A program made the translations under genes and the position numbers. A model generated the notes under the pieces. The model had not been told where the DNA came from and made no database searches. It saw only the letters and a list, made by a program, of their open reading frames with translations. Shown here one piece after another: positions 23,246-39,335 of a DNA stretch of 64,000 nt; the stretch's first letter is position 1, and each line of letters starts with the position of its first letter. Origin of the DNA: Powellomyces hirtus (lineage: Eukaryota > Chytridiomycota > Chytridiomycetes > Spizellomycetales > Powellomycetaceae); NCBI GenBank assembly GCA_025526995.1, contig JAHLKG010000024.1, positions 124,001-188,000 of the forward strand. Reading direction: 5' to 3'.

Positions 23246-23781
23246 TGTGGTTACAGAAACAGCAGGGGTGGGGGGGGGGGACTGTTGGAACGAAACAACC
23301 CCCGCAATACAAAAACCTCGTTTCTCGGATGATTTTCAAAAAAATATAGATATCAAAATCAAAAACACCACGAGATCCTCAGACTTGTTGTTGAACTAGA
23401 TTCTCTCTGCCCCCACGAGTTTTTTCTCATTTTGGCACATGTGTGTGTGTGTCTGCGGTGAAACGTTTTCGACCGCGCGCTGATAACGTACCAGTAGACG
23501 CAGAGGACACGACATGGGTCATTTATTTGTTTTGTCCGGGTGTCCCCCCCATCCGAACCCCGTTTTCTATCTTTTAGCAAATAAAACCAAACGAAAAAAA
23601 AAAAAAACAAAAAAAAAACAAAAACAAAAAAAAACGGTCAAACATTCACCTCCCCACCGACGCACTCTACAACCATTGTTCAAATAACAAAACGTCACGC
23701 CCCCCTCCACCTATGCACGCGTGCCCTACCACCGACTCGCTATCTACCCTCCCTCCCTCCCTCCCTCCCTCCCAAACGTGT
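23246..23781. other. Convergent 3' spacer with simple repeats
   Basis: 536 nt between NDUFS3 and SKA1, which converge. It holds an A-rich stretch with interspersed C (23594-23635) and a (CCCT)n microsatellite at about 23747-23773 just beyond the SKA1 stop. No gene. Confidence 0.55.
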
Positions 23782-25819
<2,038 letters not shown>

Positions 25820-26562
25820 TCAATGCGAGTACCCCCTACGTCTTCAAAAGTCTCGCGGGTCTGGACAAACGTATATATACTGTATTCTCTGTTTTCCGCA
25901 AGGGCAGCAGTATACCGACCGTAACCGTACAGTGGTATTCCCAAACAAACACCTCAATGGTGGTGATCTTGGAAAGACGGTACCGAAAAAGGGCGCGCTT
26001 GTCGTTCAACGCGTGCCTGTCGTCGGCAAACTGCTCCCATTGCCCATTTCCAGACTCTTTTTTCTTTTACATCCAGAGGTCGCCTCCTATATACTGTACC
26101 TCGCGGTTATCCTAAATGTTTACGAAATCCGGTTTCGGCATTTGACTTGAGTTTGCCCTGCTTGTGGGGCTGAAAGGAGGTCATTTGTCGAAAAAAGTTC
26201 GTTGATACGACAATCTCCAAAAGCGCGAGTCGCGAATGTGTGGCCGAGGGAGCGAGCTTGCTGTGGCATTCGTTATCACGGACACTGGGTGCTGGGGTCT
26301 ACGCAAAAGGGGTTCGTGGTGACAACCCATCATGGACTGCGAGTTGCAGGAACCGTTTTCTCGCATTTCAAGCCCAATACTAGCAATAAGATCCAGTTGC
26401 GACAACTGGACGCTATGAAGAAAAGACTGGAGGTGAACAAGATCTTGCCATTCTCGTCGAAGCCAAGAACAACATGGACTCGTCGTACCGGAAGGCTCAA
26501 AATGAGCGTTTTCGATCACAGAGTTATCGAGAGCTTTGTGACAGCGCTCGCTGTGAGCGCTT

Positions 26563-26628
26563 CATGTAGTCGAGATTCATCGTGAGAGCTCCTCACAGGG
26601 ACTTGTCCATAATGAAGAGTGGCATTCA
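26563..26628 (-). repeat. Possible degenerate copy of the SKA1 first exon
   Basis: On the minus strand this reads TMNLDYMK, against TMNLEYMD in SKA1 exon 1. The 23-nt core differs at only 2 positions, and both copies lie between the same end heptamer (CATTCA side) and CATGTA, exactly 66 nt apart. The middle is not similar and has an in-frame TGA. Either a decayed duplicate or a coincidence. Confidence 0.3.
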
Positions 26629-26671
26629 GGGCCTATAAAGTCAATTTGAGCTCTAGAAATGCGTAATGTAG

Positions 26672-26774
26672 GCATAGTGTACCTGGACCCCGCCCGTGAG
26701 CAAGATTCCCCCAGAATGCCAATGGCATCCCGGTTGGAATCAGCGCAGCAAGGGGGGGTCCAGGTACACTATGC
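26672..26774. repeat. 103-bp inverted-repeat element (hairpin/MITE-like)
   Basis: Perfect 20-bp arms at 26672-26691 (GCATAGTGTACCTGGACCCC) and, inverted, at 26755-26774 enclose 63 bp. The size and arms fit a small non-autonomous DNA element or a transcribed hairpin. No clear target-site duplication is visible and no second copy was noticed in the window. Confidence 0.65.
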
Positions 26775-26894
26775 GGTATCTTTGTTTTCCGGCAGGAAGA
26801 CGTCCTTAACAGTTTTCAATGCGTAATTGTGCAATAAACGCCAACGCGTCGCGCTGGCTCTACAAAGGGCTTTCACTTCTTGAATTCACTAAAG

Positions 26895-28501
26895 ATGGCG
26901 GAATCACAAACCGAAGCATACCCGTGGTAAGCTTACTTTGCCATCAAGGAGGACCGAAACTTCTGGCATCGAACTTCGAAGCATATCTTCTCACGAGTCA
27001 AATCGCAGGGGACCGGCAGCTATTCCTAAAACTTTTACATACGGATCCGCGTCCAAGGTGGTCTACCCACAAACAACGCTAGAGGACAGCTTTGCGCTAG
27101 GGGGACTCGTCCGACGACTGTGCGGTGCCTTTGGATTTAGCTTCATATTCAGGAGCAACCTATGGCCCGTTGAAGACTTTGTCGATCTGGCAGCTTTAAC
27201 GACGATACTTGCTCTGGCCACTTATGACGGTTACGCTCAAGCGATTGACGTTTCTTCGAGAGATCTGAAGGAGGTGCTGCTCGTGCAAAATAATATTACT
27301 CAGGACAAAGACTATCTGAAGGAGGTAGGTCGCTGTCGTGTTGTGCTGACCGCAAAACGCCGAAGCGCTAATATTGTCCGTTGTCAAGGTCTTCCAAAAC
27401 GCCAACGAAGACCCAACATTGCAGCGCTGCACATCAGCCTTGGACAAGTTGGTGCATACCCGAATGCTCTGCAAGGCACCAGGCGCTAAGAAGGAAAACA
27501 AGGAACTTGTTGATGCCATCCAGGGAAACAAATTGGAGGCGAAGTACAAGGATGCCGTCGAGGCTGCAACGATCAGTTGTGTGGTGCTGCACAGTATCAC
27601 CTTAGACCAAAGACGATTCTGGAAATGGCCGCGGGTATTGCTACTGTGCTTGCCATCCTCCGTAACTTGTGATAGCTCACATTTGTTACAGAATGTCCGG
27701 GTTCGGACCCCCAACCAGAAGGTGCGCTGGGGTCTGGCCCCACCTTCCAGAGAAGATCTGATCAAGAAAATCAAATCGGCCATAGGCGATTTCGATAAGA
27801 TGTACAAGTCATACATTGAGCATATCGCCGCACCCTCAACACCGATATCGGATAGCAACGATTTTCTGGGGAGAATCTATCACAGGATCGCATCTCGCGC
27901 GATCTCGGAGGCACAAGATGTTCAGAATCAGGACCCTTTTGAATTTCAGGTAACATAGTTTTGAATCAACAATAGCTACAGATGTCACCTGAACTCTCGA
28001 CCTACTTTCTAGAATCCAGAAGATACGGTGACCCTAGAGCGACCTTGCCCTCGCGTATTGTCCCTCACCCGTCTCGCGATATTGGCCTACAAACACAGCA
28101 AACAACTCATGAGACAGTCCGCCGCAGGAAAATCTGCCGCCGCTACCTCTAGTCAGTATCAATATCCAACTGCAAAGGACTGGAATGCGCTCGATGACGA
28201 TGGCAAAACCAAGGAGGCACTGTCACTCGCTCGAAACTCCTCGGCTCATCTGTCCGCCCTCTTCAAGTCTAGCATTGAGGCTAGAGTCCACGACTCATAC
28301 CTTGAGTGGCGTCCTTCCCAAAACACACCGGAACTCCAGGTCAGACACGATTCAAGTGGTAAATGGGTAGTTGAGTTTGAATTCTGGTTACCACTGGACC
28401 AAACAGCAAAGAAGGCGGGGAACTATACAGAGAGATGTTCGTTTGAGATTAGTGTAGAACATATAGCGGCCATTATAGTGACACCCGCGTGCCCCACATG
28501 A
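26895..28501 (+). CDS. Unrecognised four-exon protein
   Basis: Exons 26895-26926, 27009-27324, 27389-27949 and 28013-28501 join in phase to 465 residues. I recognise no family. It starts MAESQTEAYPWGPAAIPKTF; a mostly helical middle (LTTILALATYDGYAQAIDVS, YLKEVFQNANEDPTLQRC) is followed by SREDLIKKIKSAIGDFDKMY and AILAYKHSKQLMRQSAAG, and a C-terminal part with KWVVEFEFWLPLDQTAKKAG. No signal peptide or definite membrane span. A 57-nt stretch at 27635-27691 has GT-AG ends and a length divisible by three, so it could be an optional intron. Codon use is less GC-rich than in the neighbours. It may be a lineage-specific or acquired gene. Four splice junctions keeping frame argue it is real. Confidence 0.55.
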
Positions 28502-29132
28502 GCTCCCTCTGAAGTCTCGCTGGCGGCTGGACTACTCATGTGTGATCTTGTTGACTGCGCAGTTTGGCTTATCTTTGACATTGTTGTTGATCGCTGGCGG
28601 CTGGACTACTCATGTGTGATCTTGTTGACTGCGCAGTTTGGCTTATCTTTGACATTGTTGTTGATCGCTGAGCGAGGGGTCCCACGCCACTCGTAAACGA
28701 TGGCTGTCGACCGCGGACTGGCAACAAACAAAATTGGAAACAAGCTGCGCTACGTCTGGCTGAAAGGCGCTACTGATATGAAGTGTATCGAATCTGTTTT
28801 ACTGAATGATATGCTCTCTGATGCAGCAGCGCCCCGCGGGGGGGGGGGGGGGGGGGGATGGGGGGATTCGCCAAAAGCTATTGATAAAGACTATGTTGAG
28901 AATATAATCTGGTGACTATTTACTATTTATTTGAATGATATGTATCTACACGAAAGAATGGAGCGTACCCGCGGGGGGCGCGGGAGGGGGGGGGGGGGCG
29001 GGTTTCAGATTATTATAGATAGAAAGGGCCGCGATGAAAGAAGCAGTAGCTACAATTGCTTTCCTCCTAAAGGAACGTGCAGTGTGCTGGTCGCGGAGGG
29101 GGGGGGGGGTTGGAGGCTGCTCACAAACTTTC
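28502..29132. other. Repeat-rich spacer with poly-G runs
   Basis: 631 nt between the unrecognised gene and the GH32 gene, which converge. It holds the 74-bp tandem duplication (28517-28664) and three long G runs: about 20 at 28838-28857, about 13 near 28987 and about 12 near 29099. No gene is supported. Confidence 0.6.
28517..28664. repeat. Perfect 74-bp tandem duplication
   Basis: Two identical 74-bp copies (28517-28590 and 28591-28664) followed by six bases of a third (TCGCTG). Identity of the copies implies a recent event. It begins 16 bp after the stop codon of the 26895 gene, in its 3' UTR. Confidence 0.9.
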
Positions 29133-31129
29133 TCAGACAAAAGCGCTCGCAACAAACCGCGCAGCAGCTCCCACCATACCGCCTTCCAACGCGCGTGCAC
29201 TGCTCGTCACAGGGGTGGCGATCGTCGCGTTCGCATGAGCTGACTTGACCGCCACGACCTCAACATCCGCGGTCACTTGGTCGCCGCCCTCCACAAACCA
29301 CGCCAGCTGCGCGGCATCCGCCTGCGTCGGGTACACGCGCACCGTCATCGCAAACCGGTCATTCACAAACACCTCCACAATACTCCCATCCACCAACAAC
29401 CGCATCTCCAGCTCCTCGCCAGGGACCAGGTCCAAGGCCCCGCGCATGACGCTGTTCCCGGCCCCCGCGAGCAGCGACGAGTGGGTCCGGTCCGCAATGA
29501 CGTGCCGCGTGGTGCTGTCGTAGTAGATGTGGGTGAATTCGGAATTGGACGCGTGTTTGAAGAGCGTGAGACCCGCTTTTTGCGACCCGCTCGGTAGAGT
29601 GCGGAATCGGAGCCGGATGTCCGCCACCGTCGTCATCACGGGCGTGTCGGTCGAATTGAACACGGCGCCGTGGTGGAGGGTCTGGTTCGTAGCAGTGTAC
29701 AGTACCTCCCCCCTCAATTTCCCCACCGCGGCCGCGGGACGTACACCGAGCGTTGCGAGTCGCCACCGCGTCGCGTCCGTCGGATCCTGTTGCGCCTTCC
29801 ACATGCCCGTCTCCGATTCCCACTGTTTTGCCACGCGCTCCGAGACGCCCTCGATGGTTTTGATGAACTGTTCACGCGGGACAGTGAGCATGCCGGCCCA
29901 CCCGCGTTTCTGCCGCGCCGTGTGCGGCGCCGCCCCGTCGTCTTCGTTGGACCAGCCCCATACGACCCAGGTGTTGGAGACGGGGTCCGTGAACCCGTTT
30001 TGCGCATAGTAGGTGCCCCAGTCGCCAACACCCGCGTAGCGGGGCTCGAATTTCGGCGCGGGAGTTGAGCCGTTTTTGTGGTCGTGTGTCGTGATGTCGC
30101 CCGCTAACCACATTGGCCAGTGCAGATCGAATATGCTCCGCCCGCCCTCGGTCCCCGCCACAACGAAATTCCACTCATGCCCCCAGTCATCAGTCAGGGA
30201 ATTGAAATTGGTCAGTTCGAAATTGTACCCAAAGGAACCGGCGCGGTCCGCAGGCAGGTTCTTGAACGTTGCGTTACCCGCGAAATGCAGGAACGCGGGC
30301 TCTGTCGCCGCCGGCGTCCAGGTGACGAAATCCTCGCTTTTGTAGAGAAACAAGGAGGGGCCGAAATCGGGCTGCTGCGCATTTTCCTGTTTTCCGCCCG
30401 ATACAATCATATAATGCGTCTGCGTCCCATTCCCTTCCTTCTTGATCGCCCTATCAATCGCACTCGAAGTAAACACAAACGGATCCCTCCACCCCGTCAA
30501 ATTTCCCCCCGGCGCATCCTCGCCTCCCAGCAACGGCGTCGTCGTCGCGCTCGCTTTCACCCACGTTTGCCCGTGGTCGGTCGTATACGCCATCGCCTGG
30601 TTCTCGGACCCGCGTATAAACGGCTGGCGCCACCCGATCGGCGTGTGGTTGACCCCCGTGTAGTAGATGGTGGGGAAACCCTTGTAACCCTTGGCGAGCG
30701 TGGACCCTGAGAAAACGTGGTGCTTGTCGTAAGGGGAGGGACCCGGCGTGAGGGCCGTGTCGAGAGCGGTCCAGGTTGCCAGGTCGCGGGAGGAAAAGTG
30801 GCCCCATGTGATCTAGAAAAAAAAAAGTACATCAGTCCCGGAACACACATGTTACCACACCCCTCTCCTACTATAAAACCAAACACACGTACATTCCCCC
30901 ACTCGACATCATACGGATTGTACTGATAAAACATATGGTACTCTTTCGTGGCTTCATCATAGTACGGCCCACACGGGTCGTTGATCCAGTTCTTGGGCGG
31001 GCGGAGATGGTACGTCGGGAACAAATGTGCGGACGACGGGTCGTTCCCGGCGGCCGCGGGTTGCGCGACACCGGTTTGCGCTAGCGTGGAGAGCACGGCA
31101 AGGGAGGCGAGTGCTGATTTGATGTGCAT
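29133..31129 (-). CDS. Secreted glycoside hydrolase family 32 (invertase/fructosyltransferase-like)
   Basis: Predicted beta-fructofuranosidase or fructosyltransferase acting on sucrose or fructans outside the cell. Exons 30893-31129 and 29133-30812 encode 638 residues. The N-terminal signal peptide is [22 protein letters not shown]32 landmarks are NWINDPCGP (nucleophile Asp51), HHVFSGS, and GWRDPFVF (transition-state Asp189). The acid/base Glu is probably in FELTNFNSL or the following segment, which I cannot fix by eye. The C-terminal half is a beta-sandwich with [18 protein letters not shown] and [20 protein letters not shown]. The WINDPCG form (Cys rather than Asn before Gly) is typical of the fungal branch with transferases. 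Activity type is open. It is the one clearly nutritional gene in the window. Confidence 0.9.
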
Positions 31130-32103
31130 TTGTGCTAAATAGAAATTAGAATGTGGTGTGTTGTATAGGGAACTGTGACGGCAACGGCAGCGAGAGCAAA
31201 GCGAGCGAGCCGTTTTATGCACACTTCACCCAAACCAGAAGCTTCCGCCGCCGCCACACCCCATCCCTGCACGTATCGCTATTTGTGATATCCAGAGCCC
31301 GCTCCAAAACTCCTGCTTTACACTGTACACAGAAGCCCCGGGGTTCAAGTTGCGATGTGCTGTAGTAACAAACAGCTTCAAAGTCTCAAGCAAACTATAA
31401 AGTTACTCTATGATCCGCGTGACTCGAGGTCCCGGGGGTGTAAATACAACAAATACACCCCCTCACGTGCGGGTCGGGGTGTGGCTACATGCCGTTGCAC
31501 ACGATAGCTAGCTTGCGTCGGTATGTATGTACAGTATCTTGTTCATGCCGTCATTCATTTCGTGGGAAGGACCCGAGTCTCGATTCGTGGTCATTTCGCC
31601 AACGCGTTCTCGAGCCGAGACCCCGCGCGTGGGATCCGCGCTTCGTAAGCAAGTAGCGAGAAACTGCAAACCGACACAAGAGTCTGGGGCCACGCCCACA
31701 GCCAACCCGGGCAAAACTACTTTTGAGGTTCGCAATATACTACAAACGATGCTTGTAGGCAAAACGCAAGGCAACCGATACATCTCCCGGGTCAACTGTT
31801 TACACAAACGATGGTTCGTATATAGATGTTATGTAAAATTAGGTAAGAAGAGGTAAAGGGAAAAACGAAAGGAAAAGAAAACACAATATGGCGCAAGGGT
31901 GTAAACAAAGAAAAGGAAAAGAAAAAATAGACGAGGTCACAAGAATCCAGGCCAGTAACGACGGGGTGAAAGGGGGCGGGGGGGGGGGGAGGCGAAAACC
32001 CCGCCAGCGGAGAAGAAACAGAGGGAGATGAAAAGATATACGTTTGCACGCACGCCCGGTCCAAACCAGGCAGAAAGGGATGGTTATGTGTTGTTGTCTT
32101 TGT
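31130..32103. promoter_or_regulatory. Upstream region of the GH32 gene
   Basis: 974 nt between GH32 (reading away) and the 3' end of SKT5. About 305 bp upstream of the GH32 ATG, at 31434-31462, two 9-bp arms GGGGGTGTA and TACACCCCC face each other across 11 nt. G/C-rich boxes like this can bind zinc-finger carbon regulators, but that is speculation. The rest is unremarkable. Confidence 0.45.
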
Positions 32104-35100
32104 TTACATGATCAAGCAACCGCGCTTTTTCTTCTTCTTGTCCTTCTTGTCAACTTTTGCAGAGGTGGAGGATTCAGCACCGTTGGAGGGCGCAGAGCGC
32201 GGAATGCCTGCCGATTGAGGTTGGGATGGCTGGGATGGCTGCGGGGCCGCAGGGGTGGATGATGGGGCGGCAGCGCTTGCGGTGGCACTAGCCGCAGCGG
32301 ATGCAGAAAGAGACGCAGCAGAGCCTTTGCGAGCTTTGCCAGCCGAGGAAGCAGGGGGCATACGTGAGTTCCGTTTGCTGGGCGTAGTGGGAGTTGTGCC
32401 GCGCAGTTCCGCGACTTTGTTGGCTGCTTTGGTGTCGCCCTTGGCAGCAGCCTTTTCGTACCACTCGAGAGCCAAGGCGAGATCCGGCGCAGATGTCGGT
32501 TGCTGCGGCGCATCGCCCGGGGCGGCGGCGGCATCGCGGCCAATGCCCATTTCGCAAAAGTAGCCCATGGCGAACATGGCTTTGGGGAGGCCACCATCGG
32601 CGGCAAGCGACACCCAGCGGTACGCTTCGGTGTCAGACTGGATCAGCGTGAATGTAGTGTTGGGATCCGACGCACCGGTCAGGTACCAGCCTCCGAGCTC
32701 GAACATCGCCTGGAAGAGGAAGACGAGATCGTTTAGCTATAGGTATTGCAAGGGTTTCGAGAAGAGAGAGGATGTCAAATGGCAAAGATGTCCTACCTCA
32801 AGGTTTCCGTTGGCGGCTGCTAGACTGTAGTAGTAAACACTCCTTCCAGGATCGACCACGACTCCAAAGTAGCCATACTCGAACGCCTCGCCTAGTTTGA
32901 ACTGACAACCGCCGTGACCAAGTCCCGCTCCCTGGGTAAGCAGCTCAATGAGGTATTCGTGATCAGGCCATACAACATTGTGCACTCCGTGGTCATGAAG
33001 GAGCGCGAGCTCATAAAGGGCTTGCGGGTACTTTTCAGTAGCGTATTTTGCCGCGAGCTTCAACCATTTGACACCGTCGCGAGGGTTCTTGGACTGGTTC
33101 AACTCGCCACGAAGAAGGCACATGCCGAGTCGAAACATGGCACCAGGGTGGTTGCTGAGGAGAAACAGGGATTCACCGCAGTTAGCCAGGAAAGAAAGCA
33201 GCCATACATATAGACAAGATAATTTCCTTACCTCACGGCCGCCTTTCGGTAGTTGTGAAGCGCGCGATTGTTGCTCTGCGCAACGCCAGCTCCTTGTTCG
33301 TAACACAAACCGACGTGGAACAAGGCTTCGGGGTGATCCTTTTTCGCCGCGGACGAGTATAGGTTGAACGCTTTAGCGTAATCGGCCTTGTGCTTCTCCT
33401 GGAAGCCAGGAATCCCGCTGATGTAGAGGTTGGCGAGAAGATATTGCGCATCAACCAAGCCGGCAATGGACAGCTTCTTGAGCTGTTTGATAGCGAGCTC
33501 ACAATTCTGTTTCTGCTCGGCCTTGTCCACAAACTGTACATTGTCGACAATGAAGCGTGCGGCCTCAAATGCATGGTAACGGTCCTTGCTCTTCTTGACG
33601 CGGAGTTTCATAATCTCCATGCGCTCAGCCAGAGACGCGCCCGCAAGGGTTTGCGACGATACAGAGCCAAGTTCCGAGTCTGAAGCTTCGGAGCTTCCAC
33701 CGTCCAATGTGCTCGTCTCACCACCAAAGGAGAACCGATGTTCTTCCGACCCATTATCGTCTCCAGAGTGGAGCGAAGGGACAAGAGAGTGGCGATGTTG
33801 GTTGTTCAGGAGCACCTTGGGCGGGATGATGTCCGAGGCATCGCTGGCACTTGATTCCGCATAATCGTCGCCCAGCATTTGGCGGCCCTCAGTCACACCA
33901 GTCACAGGGGTTATCGGGGTCACCGGTGTCACCGGGGACACTGGAGTCACCGGAGTTACTGGAGTCGCTGGAGACACCGGAGCCAACACGTCCGATTTTT
34001 GAGTGTTGTTCGAATCTCGCGGGTCCATCGTCGGAACGGGTGGATCGGCATTGACCGGAGACGCTGTGAGAGCGGGATCCTGTGCGTCCTCATCCTTTTC
34101 CGGCAGTTCTCCTTGTTCCGGTTCTGCAACGTCTGGAACTTGGGCAACTTTTTCAACTTCCGAGACAGGCTCCATCGCAGGTTCCACCGCAGGTTCCATC
34201 GCAGGTTCCATCGCAGGTTCAGGAGCGGGCGTCGCTCCATTCTCGACCGTTGGTGCTGGTTTTTCGCCGGAATCCGAGTGACCATTGGAATGAGTAGACA
34301 TGTAGGTGGACATGCGACCCATCATCTTGGTAGCGCCTGACATCATGCCCAGAGGTTGATCATCCTCCGGGTCCTGCTTCTCGGGTACGAGAGGTGCCTG
34401 TTCTGCAATCGAGGTGCCTTCGGGCTGCGACTGGTACGCACTTTGCCTTTTCTGGGCCTTTCCGTCTGCGGCTTTCCTGGCGAGCCCTTCTGCGGAGCCT
34501 GTGGTAGCACGGTCAGATGCAACGCCGTCGGTTGATTTTTCAGACAATGCAGTCTTTGCATTCCGAGATGAAAAGGATGGAAGATGTGGTGTTGAGGCCC
34601 CGTAGTTGTTGTTGAGAAGAAACGATGGAACTTGTGAGCTTGGACTGCCGCCGAGTCTTGGCGAGCTTTTGTTTCCGGACTCGTAGAACGACCGATTTCC
34701 ATTGACGTTGTTTCCCGGCTGCTGAGGCAATCCAATCGCTGATGAGCGGCGCGAGCCAGTAGGGGATGGAGATGTCGCTGGGGATGGTCGTTGGTGCGCC
34801 TAAGAAAGGATCACATAGTAAGATGAGAATCGTGGACCGTTATGCGACACATTTTGGCGATGCATCCGGTGCACTAGCCAGCAAGGGACATGCGCTCCTT
34901 TGCCTGGGCGAGCTCGCAAGAAGACGGTGGCAAGAGAATGCAGACGTCAACAGCCCGCTCAACTTGCCCTTCATGTCACTCGTTGATTCCCAAAATCCCC
35001 TCACGTTTTCATCAGAGTACATACCTGAACAGCTTCGAGAGGCAGGGGCGTATCTCGCAACCACTTTTCGACGGCATTCTTTGACATTGCCCTGTTTGAC

Positions 35101-35492
35101 GAGGACGATGAGGTGGTGGTTGCCGCAGCAGCCGCAGCGACCGAAGGCATGGGTGAAAGGTGTGCTGTTGTGTTGATGTGAGCGGGCAGTTGAATGAGTG
35201 ACTTTCTCTTGCTTGGCTGGTGCGAGGATGTCTGTTGCTGTTGCTGCTGCTGCTGTTGGTGGTGGGGTGGCGGTGGTTGGTGGTTGAAGTTGTTGGAACT
35301 GGTGGCAGCGTGGTGAGTGAGTTGTTGACGGGAGTGTTGACGGGAGGGAGGAGTGGGTTGAGGGGGTGGCGAGGAGGCCAGCACCGGACGCAGCGGAAGG
35401 GGTTTTTGCAGACGCAATTGTGCCGGCCGTTGCTGCTGTTGCTGCGGCACTGGGTGTCCCATGTCAGCGAGGGGGAAAGCAAGGATGGGCAA
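32104..35492 (-). CDS. SKT5: Chitin synthase activator, Skt5/Chs4-like Sel1-repeat protein with CAAX box
   Basis: Predicted prenylated scaffold that activates and localises a chitin synthase at the bud neck or septum. Exons 35025-35492, 33232-34799, 32797-33154, 32104-32709; 999 residues from the first ATG (an ATG 30 nt downstream is also possible). The long disordered N-half has Gln and Pro runs, a VTPVTP repeat and an EPAMEP repeat. From about residue 530, Sel1-like repeats follow (AQYLLANLYISGIPGF, PEALFHVGLCYEQGAGV, PGAMFRLGMCLLRGEL, PQALYELALLHDHG, AMFELGGWYLTGA, PKAMFAMGYFCEMGIG, ALEWYEKAAAKGD). The protein ends in a Lys cluster and CLIM, a farnesylation-type CAAX motif, as in Skt5. The CAAX box makes the assignment stronger than Sel1 repeats alone. 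Confidence 0.9.
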
Positions 35493-36234
35493 CAGACAAG
35501 GAACTCGTGGTAAATTTGCGCAATGTTATACGGACTGAGGCAAGCTGAGGGGAATCCTATTCTTCCTGCAAGGAGGAGTTGTTGTTTCGCAGTGAGACCC
35601 TTGCACCCAACAGACTCATTGACTCATTGACTCATAGACTCGGTCACTCAGTCACTCACCTCTTTGCCTCTCTCAACTCACTTCCCTTCCCTTCTTGACC
35701 GACCAGTCGATAGACAAAAAAAAAAGAAAACTCGACGGGCAACGCAGTCAAAACAGTCGACGACACTCGCAGAGGGAAAAGTGAAAAAGAAACTCTGCAA
35801 GTCTGAAAGGGCAAAGAAGGCCAAAGGGAAAGTCGCACCGAATTGACCGTTTCCCTTGCTGAGCCTAGAATTAGGATTGCAGCACACGCGCAAATTTTCA
35901 TTCTCTCCTGTCACGTGCAATGCGTCGTTCACATTCAAACCGCACTCCACACTCCATCCCATGCATTCCATCCATCCTCCCAACGTGACTTACAGCCGAA
36001 CGAACGGACATGTCGATGGACCACCTTGTCAATTCTGTGAATAGCTCGCCCTGTTTTCCCCTTTTCCAAAACATCTTTTTTTTTTTTTGCCTTTTCTTTA
36101 TCTTCTTAGCACCTGGGATCAATCATCTTGTCGATTATATACTAGACTCGCTCATCTGGACCAAACACTGATACCCTCTCCACAACACCCCCGGGCATTT
36201 TCTCTACCCATCCCAGCGTCCTTCGCTGCCAGGC
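35493..36234. promoter_or_regulatory. Divergent promoter region, SKT5 / SPP1
   Basis: 742 bp between opposed genes. Two perfect TGACTCA sites lie at 35620-35626 and 35628-35634 within a run of related GACTCA/CACTCA units (about 35613-35658). A T run precedes the SPP1 leader near 36070. Confidence 0.5.
35620..35634. promoter_or_regulatory. Paired TGACTCA bZIP (Gcn4/AP-1-type) sites
   Basis: Two perfect copies with an 8-bp period, in the SKT5-SPP1 divergent promoter. They lie in a short tandem array, so they may be a microsatellite that happens to match the consensus. Confidence 0.4.

Positions 36235-39335
<3,101 letters not shown>

Larger units (their letters stand above)
25820..26894. other. 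Intergenic region with hairpin element and possible SKA1 relic
   Basis: 1.07 kb between SKA1 and the unrecognised gene at 26895. It contains a 66-nt segment resembling the SKA1 first exon (26563-26628) and a 103-bp inverted-repeat element (26672-26774). Frames here are short, with no family signal. Base composition is more A/T-rich than the flanks. Confidence 0.5.

Noticed and set aside
26672..26774. tRNA or other structured RNA gene at the hairpin
   Set aside because: The fold is one long stem with a large loop. No cloverleaf, anticodon arm or T-loop consensus.
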